Counted from the first letter of the stretch, positions 16,688-25,199 are shown. The stretch is DNA of 64,000 bases from an uncultured Clostridia bacterium (GCA_947625125.1 CANQNF010000002.1:62001-126000); one strand, 5' to 3'. Notes: generated by a model from the letters alone, not told the origin. A program made the numbers and translations.

Positions 16688-19639
16688 ATGAACCACGACG
16701 CCACTGAAACAATTTATCGCTGCGTGCACTGTATGGGCAAGCTTGACAGGGACGGTCTTAAGGTCTGCCCATATTGCGGCAGGAACCCCGACCCCGCCTT
16801 TTTGGAGCAGGCTTCTTATTGCATGCGCCCCATGACGATATTGAGGGGGAGATATCTTGTCGGCAAGAGCCTCGGGCACGGCGGATTCGGCATCACATAT
16901 ATCGGCCTTGATTTAAGCCTCGACATCAGGGTCGCCGTCAAGGAATGTTTCCCCGACTCTCTCGTCACCAGGGATTCAAACGACTCAAACACCGTTCGTT
17001 GGAGCACCAGCCTGTCCGGCGTCAATACTTCGGAGCAGAACTGCGAGAGCTTCTTGCGGGAAGCCAGGAAAATGGCGAGGATAAAGGATATAAGCGGCGT
17101 TGTGCGAGTGCTTGAGACGTTTGTCGAGAATAACACCGCCTACATAATCATGGACTTCGTCGACGGCATGACCGTAAAGGATATGCTCTACCGTGACGGA
17201 AAAATGACCCCGACGGAGTGCGTAGAATTCTACCGCCCCATCATGCATGCCCTCTCTGAGGTCCATAAGTTAGGCTTTATACACCGCGACATCAGCCCCG
17301 ACAATATAATGATAGACTCCGACGGCAAATTAAAGATTTTGGATCTCGGAGCAGCCAAGGACCTCACCGGCAATATCGGCGGACCGAGCATGAACACCAA
17401 CGCCGTTATAAGGACCGGCTTCAGTCCGATAGAGCAGTATTCCTCAAACGCCGGCAATATCGGCGCATGGACCGACGTCTACGCCCTTGCGGCTACTATG
17501 TATTATTCCATGACCGGAAAGCGCGTTGCCGATTCTTTGGACAGGATAAACGGCGCTCCCATTGATTTTGATTCCAAGCTTTTCCGGGAGCCACCCTCGG
17601 AGACTCTTATAAACGCCCTGAAAAACGGCCTTGAGATAAGGTCCGGCGACCGCACGCAGTCGATGGCGGAATTTGAAGCGAGCTTTGAAGATAAGAAGCC
17701 GGAGCATAAAAAAAGAAAGTCCAAGGCTAAGCCAGACCGCAAGGCAAAGACAAAAGTCAAGCCCGAGCAGAAGTCCGACCCGGTTCAGGTATCAAAGTCC
17801 GAGGCCAAGACCGAGCCGGTGTATCGTTCTATGTCCGGGCTTAAGCCCATGCCCGAGCCCGAAATAAAGCTCGAACCCGAGATAAAACCCGAGTCGGTGC
17901 AGGAGATAACCCCCGAACCCGAGCAGGAAAAAGCCCCCGAACCCGAGGTCATTTCCGAGCCCGAGCATGAGCCCGAAAACGCCGAAATAAAGGAGACGGT
18001 CGGCGGCAAAAAGTTCTCCCCGAAAGTGCGAAACGCTCTGATAGCGTCTTCTATTGCGGCATTGTTTGTTTTATGCGCAGTCGTCGGCGTAACGTTCGGA
18101 AAGAATAAAATAGGTTTAAGAGCAAACGGCGACAACGGGGGGACCGAAAAGAGCAGTCTTTACTCCAAGCGCCTGACGGAATCCGAGGAAGTCGTTCCCG
18201 TTTCCGAGGACAACTTCTTAACGACAAAGCGCGAGACCGACGAGGACGGCAAAAAATTATCTCCCATCCACGAATTCTCCGACGTTTCAAAGGTTTCGTT
18301 CAGGACTAACCTTATCAACGCTCCCGACGACGCCAAGGACCTTTCGGACAACGGCAGCGGGGGAGTAAAGGCATGGAGAGAGGGATACGAGCTTATCATC
18401 GCCGCAAATGGCAAGGTCTGCGGAAGAGACCTGTCATATCTTTTTGACGGCTTTTCAAATATGACAGAGGTCGACCTCAGCGGGCTCGACACCTCCCAGG
18501 CCACCGATATGACGTCGATGTTCAGCAACTGCTCATCCGTCACATGGCTTGACGTAAGCGATTTCAATACCTCAAAGGTCACGAGCATGAGTTCAATGTT
18601 CTATAAATGCTCGGCGCTTGATTCTATAAACGTTCGCAGTTTTGACACCTCAAACGTCACCAGCATGTACTGCATGTTTTATAAGTGCTACGAGCTGAAC
18701 AGGCTCTCCCTCAGCAAATTTGACACCCATAACGTGACGAATATGGCGTATATGTTCGCGGAGTGCACGTTCACAAGCCTTGACGTCAGCAGCTTCGACA
18801 CCTCCAATGTGACGGATATGTACTGCATGTTCTATAAGTGCACCGGGCTTAAAAACCTTGACGTTTCGGGATTTGATACGTCAAAAGTCACCAAGATGGG
18901 CTGGATGTTCGGGGGATGCAGTTCTCTTGAAAAGCTTGATTTAAGCGGCTTTATATTCACAAACGTCGCCGAGATGGGCAATTTTACGCGTGACTGTCCC
19001 GCAGAAATAAATTATTTAAAGGACTCCTCGACCGGCAGCGAATACACTCCCGACCCAAGCGCGTACAGCCTGAGCGTTTCCTTTGACGATAGCGGAATAG
19101 TCACGTTAAGATGGCTGAGCACCAACGCCGAGGAATACTATATTTACGTCGCGGAATACGGGGACGGCAAGTATATGCTCCGCACCAAGGGCGTCCCGAG
19201 CAAGAGCCTTTCTGAGGATGAGGACGCATACTTTTCACATCCTCTGAGCGGACTTGAGAACGGAAAATATTATTCCGTGTTCATCTCGGACGGCAAGACC
19301 GTTTCGGGAAAAACTCTTTGGTTCTCAAGAAATCAGGCTCTTGTGTCAGACCCTGTAAACGCCGTTACATATAATCGCGTCCAGGGCGTGAACGGCAATA
19401 TTTATGTTTCATGGCAGCCTATCGAGGGAGCAGGAAGCTACAAGGTGTTCATCCGCAGCGCGGGCGACGACGGCTTCCTCTCCGAAAAAACCATGAAAAC
19501 GACCTCCTCAAACATGCTTCTTGCAGGCCTTGAGCCGGGCGAGTATGAGATAAGAGTCGGCGCCTATTCCGACCGGACATGGCGCAAAGAGATTGTCTCG
19601 GAGCTCTCCGGCGAAGCTATGAAAGTAGTGATAAGATAA
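16688..19639 (+). CDS. Transmembrane Ser/Thr kinase with BspA-type repeats and fibronectin III ectodomain
   Basis: 983 residues. An N-terminal zinc ribbon (CVHC...CPYC, 12-30) precedes an intact kinase: GHGGFGITY near 63, VAVKECFPD near 83, FIHRDISPDNIMI near 200 and LDLGAAKD (DLG for DFG) near 218. A Lys-rich then Pro/Glu-rich linker (about 335-440) leads to a transmembrane helix (about 447-468). Outside are about seven BspA/DUF285 repeats (FDTSNVTxMxxMF pattern, about 590-765) and two fibronectin III-like domains (about 787-983). It looks like a receptor kinase whose outside part binds a protein or surface ligand. Transcribed divergently from the FHA operon; it probably writes the marks those FHA domains read (inference). 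Confidence 0.92.
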   Translation: MNHDATETIYRCVHCMGKLDRDGLKVCPYCGRNPDPAFLEQASYCMRPMTILRGRYLVGKSLGHGGFGITYIGLDLSLDIRVAVKECFPDSLVTRDSNDSNTVRWSTSLSGVNTSEQNCESFLREARKMARIKDISGVVRVLETFVENNTAYIIMDFVDGMTVKDMLYRDGKMTPTECVEFYRPIMHALSEVHKLGFIHRDISPDNIMIDSDGKLKILDLGAAKDLTGNIGGPSMNTNAVIRTGFSPIEQYSSNAGNIGAWTDVYALAATMYYSMTGKRVADSLDRINGAPIDFDSKLFREPPSETLINALKNGLEIRSGDRTQSMAEFEASFEDKKPEHKKRKSKAKPDRKAKTKVKPEQKSDPVQVSKSEAKTEPVYRSMSGLKPMPEPEIKLEPEIKPESVQEITPEPEQEKAPEPEVISEPEHEPENAEIKETVGGKKFSPKVRNALIASSIAALFVLCAVVGVTFGKNKIGLRANGDNGGTEKSSLYSKRLTESEEVVPVSEDNFLTTKRETDEDGKKLSPIHEFSDVSKVSFRTNLINAPDDAKDLSDNGSGGVKAWREGYELIIAANGKVCGRDLSYLFDGFSNMTEVDLSGLDTSQATDMTSMFSNCSSVTWLDVSDFNTSKVTSMSSMFYKCSALDSINVRSFDTSNVTSMYCMFYKCYELNRLSLSKFDTHNVTNMAYMFAECTFTSLDVSSFDTSNVTDMYCMFYKCTGLKNLDVSGFDTSKVTKMGWMFGGCSSLEKLDLSGFIFTNVAEMGNFTRDCPAEINYLKDSSTGSEYTPDPSAYSLSVSFDDSGIVTLRWLSTNAEEYYIYVAEYGDGKYMLRTKGVPSKSLSEDEDAYFSHPLSGLENGKYYSVFISDGKTVSGKTLWFSRNQALVSDPVNAVTYNRVQGVNGNIYVSWQPIEGAGSYKVFIRSAGDDGFLSEKTMKTTSSNMLLAGLEPGEYEIRVGAYSDRTWRKEIVSELSGEAMKVVIR

Positions 19640-19654
19640 ATTTCGGGAATGCCC

Positions 19655-19800
19655 ATCGCCCGCATTATTCACTATTATTAAAATCATCGCCTTGGCGACA
19701 CCTTGAAATTCTGACATCTGACTTCTGACTTCTGTATTCTTGATGCGGCCGCTTCGGCCACATCTTGGTTTTTGGGAGTGGCCATTTCGACCACATAATA
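19655..19800. repeat. Intergenic repeat remnants and small hairpins
   Basis: Non-coding. It holds CTTGGCGACACCTTG, the reverse of the GGTGTCGCC segment seen near 44705, flanked by an imperfect CTGACTT/CTGACAT tandem (about 19711-19737). The hairpin GGCCG-CTT-CGGCC follows at about 19747-19759, and then a GTGG/CCAC pair. It is probably a decayed small repeat element. Confidence 0.4.
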
Positions 19801-19814
19801 TAAAAGTTTAGGAT

Positions 19815-20043
19815 CAAGCCCTTTTCAAAGGGCTTGCAGGGTCAAGGGGCAGAGCCCCTTGTCGCAGCCCGCAGGCTGCGAAATTTTTTACACGAAGGCG
19901 CTCCGCAAGGGGTGAATTGAAAAAATAGCCCGGTGGGCTATTTTTTCAAGAGGGGACGCCCTGCAAGTGAGGGCGTCCCCTTGTGATACGCAGCTCCGAC
20001 AGGAGCTGCGAACCTTTAATCATCAAACCATGAATTATTATAA
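19815..20043. repeat. Hairpin-train intergenic repeat, copy A
   Basis: Serial perfect hairpins: CAAGCCCTTT/AAAGGGCTTG (19815-19836), AAGGGGC/GCCCCTT (19844-19860), CGCAGCC/GGCTGCG (19863-19880), a 15-bp stem with loop GGT (19917-19949), GGGGACGCCC/GGGCGTCCCC (19952-19980) and CGCAGCTCC/GGAGCTGCG (19989-20010). About 35 bases of AT-rich tail follow. About 140 bases are nearly identical to copy B at 25.4-25.6 kb. No protein is encoded. Confidence 0.85.
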
Positions 20044-20080
20044 TGAGGACGGTTTGTACACTCCCTGGTTTTTCATAATG

Positions 20081-20109
20081 TTGACAACCCGCCGACAATA
20101 GTATATAAT
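20081..20109 (+). promoter_or_regulatory. Consensus promoter of the Rrf2 regulator
   Basis: TTGACA (20081-20086), 17 bases, TATAAT (20104-20109). It is followed within 20 bases by GAGGTGGAG and the ATG at 20128, giving a very short leader. It lies directly after hairpin-train copy A. Confidence 0.85.
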
Positions 20110-20127
20110 GTTGATGAGGTGGAGTGT

Positions 20128-20553
20128 ATGAAGATTTCATCAAGGTTTGCCGTGGCTGTCCATGCGCTTTTGGCGATATATGCTCTCGGAGACGAGTATA
20201 AAATGACTTCGGATTTTATCGCTTCAAGCGTCAACGTCAACCCGGTCATAATCAGGCGCACGCTTTTGAGTCTTAAAGCGGCGGGCATTGTCGCCGTAAA
20301 ATCGGGGAGCGGGGGCGCTGTTCCTCTGAAAAATGCGGCGGACGTCAGTCTTTATGACATTTACACGGCGGTCGACTGTTTGGACGGAAGCCTGTTTAAT
20401 TTTCATGAAAACCCGAATCCGGAATGCCCGGTCGGAAAAAACATCCATTCTGTTCTTGATTCACACCTTGATTCGGCGCAGAAAGCCTTAGAGGATGAAC
20501 TGAAAAAGACGTCTTTTGAGGATCTTCTGAAAAAATTAGATTCTTTGACATAA
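20128..20553 (+). CDS. Rrf2-family transcriptional regulator
   Basis: 141-residue winged-helix regulator. SSRFAVAVHALLAIYAL is the Rrf2 N-terminus, and the recognition region (about 25-60) contains NVNPVIIRRTLLSLKAAGIV. It lacks the three-cysteine Fe-S cluster site of IscR/NsrR (one Cys in the NPECPVGK loop), so it resembles the YwnA-type subgroup that senses without a cluster. The ATG at 20128 has GAGGTGGAG upstream; a GTG at 20119 is possible but poorly spaced. The next gene, a cupin, sits behind a dyad operator it probably binds. Confidence 0.88.
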   Translation: MKISSRFAVAVHALLAIYALGDEYKMTSDFIASSVNVNPVIIRRTLLSLKAAGIVAVKSGSGGAVPLKNAADVSLYDIYTAVDCLDGSLFNFHENPNPECPVGKNIHSVLDSHLDSAQKALEDELKKTSFEDLLKKLDSLT

Positions 20554-20563
20554 AATTTTCGAT

Positions 20564-20622
20564 GTAACTATTGACATTACAACTATAATGTGCTATCATA
20601 TAGTTGTAACCGATATAGTTAC
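20564..20622 (+). promoter_or_regulatory. Cupin promoter with nested palindromic operator
   Basis: TTGACA (20571-20576), 17 bases, TATCAT (20594-20599). The inner inverted repeat ACAACTATA (20579-20587)/TATAGTTGT (20599-20607) and the outer repeat GTAACTAT (20564-20571)/ATAGTTAC (20615-20622) share the same centre at 20593, overlaying the promoter. This fits repression by the adjacent Rrf2 protein. Confidence 0.75.
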
Positions 20623-20645
20623 AATTCTTTTCTGGAGGTAATAAT

Positions 20646-20999
20646 ATGAGCAATTACAGCAAAACGAACGCGACCGGCACGGAAAGGATCGAGCTTCACG
20701 ATATACTCGGGCTGACCGGCGCCGAGGTCAGTGTTAATTACATGCCCGCGGGCGCAGGCGTGCCGTTTGTTCACGCGCATAAGCAGAACGAGGAGATCTA
20801 CGTCATTCTCGAGGGCAGGGGCAGCATGGTGATAGACGGCGAAAAGGTCGAGCTTAATGCGAACGATTTTCTGAGGGTCTCACCCGAGGCAAAGCGCCAG
20901 CTCTCGGCAGCCGCAGATTCGCCCATCAGATACCTCTGCATACAGGTAAAGGCGGGCTCTCTCGACGAGTATACCGCAAATGACGCATTGTTGGGGTAA
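20646..20999 (+). CDS. Small cupin-domain protein
   Basis: 117 residues, one conserved beta-barrel cupin. Motif 1 (GAGVPFVHAHKQNEEIYVIL) supplies His, His and Glu metal ligands near residues 42-48, and motif 2 is weaker. Such small cupins bind metal and a small ligand; the substrate cannot be told from sequence. The ribosome binding site TGGAGG is eight bases upstream. Expression is probably controlled by the Rrf2 regulator via the nested operator. Confidence 0.8.
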   Translation: MSNYSKTNATGTERIELHDILGLTGAEVSVNYMPAGAGVPFVHAHKQNEEIYVILEGRGSMVIDGEKVELNANDFLRVSPEAKRQLSAAADSPIRYLCIQVKAGSLDEYTANDALLG

Positions 21000-21030
21000 G
21001 TCTCGCTTAAAAAACGAAACATAACGAAAA

Positions 21031-21053
21031 AGCCGAGGTATAAAGCCTCGGCT
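21031..21053. terminator. Bidirectional terminator between cupin and spore-protein genes
   Basis: AGCCGAGG (21031-21038) pairs with CCTCGGCT (21046-21053), with A-rich sequence before it and T-rich sequence after it. It lies between convergent genes. Confidence 0.8.
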
Positions 21054-21069
21054 TTGTCATCAAAAGGTC

Positions 21070-21258
21070 TTAGCGGACGTTGCCCGACTTGTAAGCGTCG
21101 ATCATTTTCTTAACCATCTGTCCGCCGACGGAGCCGGCTTCACGGGAGGTAAGGTCGCCATTGTAGCCGTTCTTGAGGTTTACGCCAACCTCATTTGCCG
21201 CTTCCATCTTGAACTGCTCAAGGGTCTGTCTGCCCTGATCGCTGGTAATACCCTTCAT
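21070..21258 (-). CDS. Alpha/beta-type small acid-soluble spore protein
   Basis: 62-residue DNA-binding spore protein that coats and protects spore DNA and is degraded at germination. It carries the family's EVGVNL-NGYNGDLTSREAGSVGG core followed by MVKKMI. The cleavage-region sequence is slightly diverged from Bacillus types. The ATG at 21258 has AAAGGAG about eight bases upstream; the frame extends to 21297 without a good start. It is evidence that the organism forms, or descends from formers of, endospores. No clear sigma-G promoter could be fixed by eye. Confidence 0.9.
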   Translation of the reverse strand: MKGITSDQGRQTLEQFKMEAANEVGVNLKNGYNGDLTSREAGSVGGQMVKKMIDAYKSGNVR

Positions 21259-21299
21259 TTGTAACACTCCTTTATTGAAAATGCAAAGCATGATCATAA

Positions 21300-21689
21300 A
21301 TTGTTTTTGTCAAATCATTTCGGTCGATAGGCGAACGGGTAAGTATTTTTCGGAGCATAGACATGCTGCCGGAATTTTACGGCCCTTTTCGCCTGCAAAG
21401 TTATTATAGCCGGGCGTCGGGCAAATATTTGAGGTAAATTTTAGTCGTTTTCATGCCTGTAATCAAATTTTAATAATTTGTAACCGAAAGGAAATTGTTT
21501 TTTTCGACGGCTCGGTCTATAATATTATCGTCGGCAAAATGCGAATAAATCCGACATATTGCTCAAGTATTAAATTTCCTATAATTTTTTATCAGCAGCC
21601 TGCGCATATTAAACGTGCGGCAAGGTCCGCAAAAGTTCAAGAAAAATTGCCGGAAATTTTTCGGCAGGCCGAAAAGCAAGGAGACAAAA
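21300..21689. other. Intergenic region with probable pdaA promoter
   Basis: 390 AT-rich bases between divergent spore genes. The best promoter for the + gene is TTGTTT (21495-21500), 17 bases, TATAAT (21518-21523). No convincing gene or RNA is seen. Confidence 0.4.
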
Positions 21690-22730
21690 ATGTTCTCAGC
21701 AATAAAAAAGATAACGATATTCACCGCTGTGCTTGCGGCGCTTGCGGCATTTTCCGGGTGCAGTTCAATAGACAGCTACTACAGCGCTCCCGACGGCCGC
21801 GTCGGCTATGGCGGCGCAATGACCCTGCCAAGCGAGGAAAACGCCCCCGAAACTAACGAGGAGCCCCGTATAACGCTTTATACCGGGGATGAAATCCCCG
21901 ACGCCTTACCCGAAACTCTGCCCGAGACGCTTCCCGAGCCGGAAACCGAAGAGCAGCCGGATACCGACATGCCCGACGTTTCGGACGTGGTAGAGCCGTT
22001 GGCGGTAGAGACGTCCGCAGTGCCCGAGCAGCGAGATTATTCGGCTCTTGACACCGAATGTCACGGCTACGGCCAGGGAGTCAGATTTGACGAGCTGAAC
22101 CGTCCGAAAGGCGCGGTCGAATTCAACAGCGGCTATTCCGGATTCAGCGCGGAAGCTATAAGGGATACCGAAGAAAAGACGATAAACCTGACCTTTGATC
22201 AGGGCTATGAAAACGGCTACACGTCGAAAATCCTCGACACGTTAAAAGAAAAGGGCGTAAAAGCCACGTTCTTTGTCGTCGGGGATTATGTAGAGCGCGA
22301 GCCGGAGCTTGTAAAAAGAATGATCGACGAGGGCCACGTTGTAGGCTCACACTCTGTTCATCACTATTCCATGCCGTCTTTATCGCCCGAAGAGTGCGTC
22401 AGCGAGATAATGGAGCTTCACAACGAAGTCCTCGAAAAATTCGGCGTACAGATGAACCTGTTCCGACCTCCGAAAGGGGAGTATTCGGAGCAGAGTCTCG
22501 CCGTGACCGGGGACCTCGGCTACAAGACGGTGCTCTGGAGCTTTGCCTATGCCGACTGGGACCCGCAAAACCAGCCCGAGCCGGAGTCCTCCTTAAATAA
22601 GCTCATCGAGCGCGCTCATCCCGGAGCGATATATCTTCTTCACTCGGTTTCCGAGACCAACGCAAGCATTCTCGGCGACTTTATAGACGCCATGCTCGCC
22701 GAGGGCTATACTTTCAGCACCGAATTCTGA
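21690..22730 (+). CDS. pdaA: PdaA-like polysaccharide deacetylase lipoprotein
   Basis: About 346 residues. A lipoprotein signal ends in AAFSGC. A Glu/Pro-rich linker precedes the NodB-type deacetylase: TFDQGYENGYT (catalytic Asp) near 168, HSVHHYSM (metal His pair) near 225 and RPPKGEYS near 260. The FDxGYENGYT and DWDPQNQP patterns are characteristic of PdaA, which makes muramic delta-lactam in spore cortex. The start ATG at 21690 follows AAGGAG; an upstream frame extension has no ribosome binding site. The lipoprotein anchor differs from the short signal of the B. subtilis enzyme. Confidence 0.85.
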   Translation: MFSAIKKITIFTAVLAALAAFSGCSSIDSYYSAPDGRVGYGGAMTLPSEENAPETNEEPRITLYTGDEIPDALPETLPETLPEPETEEQPDTDMPDVSDVVEPLAVETSAVPEQRDYSALDTECHGYGQGVRFDELNRPKGAVEFNSGYSGFSAEAIRDTEEKTINLTFDQGYENGYTSKILDTLKEKGVKATFFVVGDYVEREPELVKRMIDEGHVVGSHSVHHYSMPSLSPEECVSEIMELHNEVLEKFGVQMNLFRPPKGEYSEQSLAVTGDLGYKTVLWSFAYADWDPQNQPEPESSLNKLIERAHPGAIYLLHSVSETNASILGDFIDAMLAEGYTFSTEF

Positions 22731-22749
22731 AAGCCTTTATATAAAAAAT

Positions 22750-22780
22750 AAGAGCAGTAGTCATGCCACTGCTCTTTTTA
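22750..22780. terminator. Terminator between convergent pdaA and rqcP
   Basis: AAGAGCAGT (22750-22758) pairs with ACTGCTCTT (22768-22776), followed by TTTTTA; A-rich sequence on the other side serves the opposite strand. Confidence 0.85.
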
Positions 22781-22798
22781 TTATTGTGCATTTTATTC

Positions 22799-23056
22799 TC
22801 AGTCTATCTCTCTGCCTGAGATTATCTCGTAAAGCTCCTGGGCATTTTCCTTTCTCACGACTTCGGAAACGCCCGTGACCTTGGCGGACAGGGGAGTCTG
22901 CCCGAGCCTTATTTCTATCACGTCTCCCACCTTTACATCGTAGGAAGCGCGGGCCTGCTTGCCGTTTACGAAGATTCTTCCGGCGTCGCATGCCTCGTTT
23001 GCGACTGTGCGGCGTTTTATAAGCCTTGAGACCTTGAGATATTTGTCGAGTCTCAT
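22799..23056 (-). CDS. rqcP: S4-domain RNA-binding protein RqcP (YabO-like)
   Basis: 85 residues, almost entirely an S4 RNA-binding fold (MRLDKYLKVSRLIKRRTVANEA, then GRIFVNGKQARASYDVKVGD). RqcP works with RqcH on obstructed 50S subunits to add C-terminal alanine tails in ribosome quality control. The position next to an HU gene and a SpoVB/MurJ-type flippase matches the gene order around yabO in many Bacillota. The start and ribosome binding site (GAGGTG) are normal. Confidence 0.9.
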   Translation of the reverse strand: MRLDKYLKVSRLIKRRTVANEACDAGRIFVNGKQARASYDVKVGDVIEIRLGQTPLSAKVTGVSEVVRKENAQELYEIISGREID

Positions 23057-23080
23057 GAAAAAATCACCTCTTAGTATATG

Positions 23081-23117
23081 AAAAAAATTAACCGACCGGC
23101 TGAAGAACCGATCGGCT
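23081..23117 (-). terminator. Terminator after the HU gene
   Basis: On the - strand AGCCGATCGG pairs with CCGGTCGGTT (two G-T wobbles), followed by AATTTTTTT. It lies between hup and rqcP, so rqcP may be read through or have its own promoter. Confidence 0.65.
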
Positions 23118-23130
23118 AAAGCGTACCAAA

Positions 23131-23406
23131 TTACTTGGCGACAACATCCTTAAGAGCCTTGCCGGCCTTGAAGGTGGGGACCTTTCTTGCCGGAATGGTT
23201 ATCTTCTGCTTGCTCGAAGGATTGATGCCCTCCTTAGCCTTGCGCTCTTTGACTTCAAAGGTGCCGAAACCGACGAGAGTGATCTTCTCGCCTTCGGTAA
23301 GGGCCTCGGTGATGCTGTCAACAACAGCAGAGAGAGCCTTCTCGGCGTCTTTCTTGGAGCAGTCTGCCTTGGCAGCAATCTTGTTTACTAATTCGACCTT
23401 GGTCAT
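23131..23406 (-). CDS. hup: HU-family DNA-binding protein
   Basis: 91-residue nucleoid protein of the HU/IHF fold. MTKVELVNKIAAKADCSKKDAEKAL and GFGTFEVKERKAKEGINP are typical, and IPARKVPTFKAGKALK ends the DNA-binding arms. Length, start and spacing are normal. It lies between rqcP and the flippase gene. Confidence 0.97.
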   Translation of the reverse strand: MTKVELVNKIAAKADCSKKDAEKALSAVVDSITEALTEGEKITLVGFGTFEVKERKAKEGINPSSKQKITIPARKVPTFKAGKALKDVVAK

Positions 23407-23501
23407 TTTTTGTTCCTCCTGTTAGATGCGTAGTATCGTGAACCATGGAATTGCGGCTCAACACATATCCATTTTATACGAAATCTTCCCAAAAATCAAG
23501 C

Positions 23502-25199
23502 CTATTTGCCGAAGATTTCGGCTTTAAAACGATTTTTAGTAGAATTGTCCAACAAAATAATGAAAAATATGTATGATATAACGGCAAAACTTACAGAAAA
23601 AACCACTGCCAAAGCCCTTGGAAGATACTTTTGAGAGGTCTTTAAAATGTAGATACCGGCTCCGCACGACAGTGCCCCGCATAACATCGGCGGCAAAAGC
23701 GAAAGAAGCGGCTTAGGCCTTGTTCCGGTGATGCGATACAGTAGCCCAGCCGAGCACAGGCACATCACCGCTCCGCTAACTAACGAGGCTATGGCGGCGC
23801 CCACGAGCCCGAGCTGAGGCACCGGCACCAGCAGTGCGTTTAAAAGAAGCTTTACGGCCGCTCCTGCAAGGGTTATGACGATGGGGAGATCCGGCCTGCC
23901 GACCGCCTGGAGCATGGCGTAGCATGCGCCTCCTGACGTCACGAAAGCCGTCCCGAGGGACATTATCGACAGCGGCAGCCAGGAAATCGCGACCTCCTGA
24001 GCGCGTGAGCGGAAAAGAAGCGAAAGTATTTCTTTTGACATCACCGACAGCCCGAATCCCGCCGGCACCGATATAAACAGCGTCACGGTCAGGACCCGCC
24101 TTATTTCCCGGGAAACCCTTGCTTTGTCGTTTTTTGCCCATGCTTCGGAAATGTTCGGCAGCGCGCTCTTTCCGAACACCGAGCACAGCGACGGCGTGAG
24201 CCCGAAAACCGTCCCCGCAAGCCCGGTAAACGAGCCGTAGAGGTAGTTCGGCAGTTCTTTTAAAGCAACTCCGCTTGCGATGACGTCCGCGTATTTTTCG
24301 GCATACAGTTCAGGATGCTTAAACAGCGAATTTTTTATGCAGGAGATTATCGTGTAAAGATCCACCGTCCCCGACAGGCTCGCCGCAATCCCTGCAAGCG
24401 ACAGCGGCAGGATAAGCGCAAGAAGCCTTTTCTTTTCGCTTTTTATTTCATATGCTTTCGGTTTTATATTCTCATCCATCCCGTCGCGGCCGAATCTATG
24501 GCGCAAAAGCATGAAAATAAAACTTGAGATTTCCGAGGCCGTGACCCCGAGCACCGCAGCCGCCGCAATATAGGGCAGGGCAATGGCGTTCAGCTCGTTT
24601 ATCCCTCGGCATTGTATGCCCCAAAAACTGCCCTTATTGCAGTATTCGAGCAGGGCGTATCTTTGCATGCCGTATCCGAAGCCTATCCCTGCGCATACCC
24701 TGACGACCGATTCGGTTATCTGTGAAAGCGCCGTCGGCAGCATGTTTCTCAGACCCTCGTAGTATCCCCGGTAAACGGCGGTGACTGTTCCCAAAAACAC
24801 GCATGGCAGAATAGCGACAACGGCAAATTTCGCGCCCTCGTTGCCGATAAATTTTTCGGTGATAAATCCCGCGAACGCCATCGGCAGGACCGACAGAAGA
24901 ATCCCAGGAAGAGTAAAAAGACGAAGCGCCGCCGATTTCACGGCTTTGACTCTGCCGAGGCTGCCTCTCGCCTCATTTTCCGAGACGAGCTGGGCGACAG
25001 CCGGAGTAAGGCTTGCTGCGCATATCGAGTAAAGCGGCGTAAATACGGCGTATGCGCTCGAAAAATAGCCCATGCCGGTCCCGCCGAGCATGTTAGCGAG
25101 CGAGATCTTAAAGACAAGCCCGGCCGCCTTTCCGACCAGCACCGAGACCATCAGAATGAGCGAGCTTTTGATTATTCCCTGTTTTTTTATGGCGCACAT
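23502..25199 (-). CDS. SpoVB/MurJ-like polysaccharide flippase (MOP superfamily)
   Basis: About 565 residues and about 14 hydrophobic segments. The N-terminus (GIIKSSLILMVSVLVGKAAG) and the repeated GLRNMLPTA and GMGYFSSAY regions are those of SpoVB/oligosaccharide flippases of the MATE-like MOP superfamily, which move lipid-linked wall precursors across the membrane. In sporulating Bacillota, SpoVB is needed for cortex synthesis; assignment to that subfamily rather than a vegetative paralogue is likely but not certain. The ATG at 25199 lies very close to AAAGGGAG and a TTG at 25211 is possible, so the exact start is uncertain. Confidence 0.8.
   Translation of the reverse strand: MCAIKKQGIIKSSLILMVSVLVGKAAGLVFKISLANMLGGTGMGYFSSAYAVFTPLYSICAASLTPAVAQLVSENEARGSLGRVKAVKSAALRLFTLPGILLSVLPMAFAGFITEKFIGNEGAKFAVVAILPCVFLGTVTAVYRGYYEGLRNMLPTALSQITESVVRVCAGIGFGYGMQRYALLEYCNKGSFWGIQCRGINELNAIALPYIAAAAVLGVTASEISSFIFMLLRHRFGRDGMDENIKPKAYEIKSEKKRLLALILPLSLAGIAASLSGTVDLYTIISCIKNSLFKHPELYAEKYADVIASGVALKELPNYLYGSFTGLAGTVFGLTPSLCSVFGKSALPNISEAWAKNDKARVSREIRRVLTVTLFISVPAGFGLSVMSKEILSLLFRSRAQEVAISWLPLSIMSLGTAFVTSGGACYAMLQAVGRPDLPIVITLAGAAVKLLLNALLVPVPQLGLVGAAIASLVSGAVMCLCSAGLLYRITGTRPKPLLSLLPPMLCGALSCGAGIYILKTSQKYLPRALAVVFSVSFAVISYIFFIILLDNSTKNRFKAEIFGK

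Noticed and set aside
7898-19639. FHA/kinase/PP2C island as part of a type VI or type VII secretion system
   Set aside because: No WXG100 proteins, EssC/EccC ATPase, TssB/C sheath or other core components are found in the window.
19711-19737. Short CTGACTT tandem as a CRISPR remnant
   Set aside because: Units are only about eight bases, imperfect, without spacers and without cas genes nearby.
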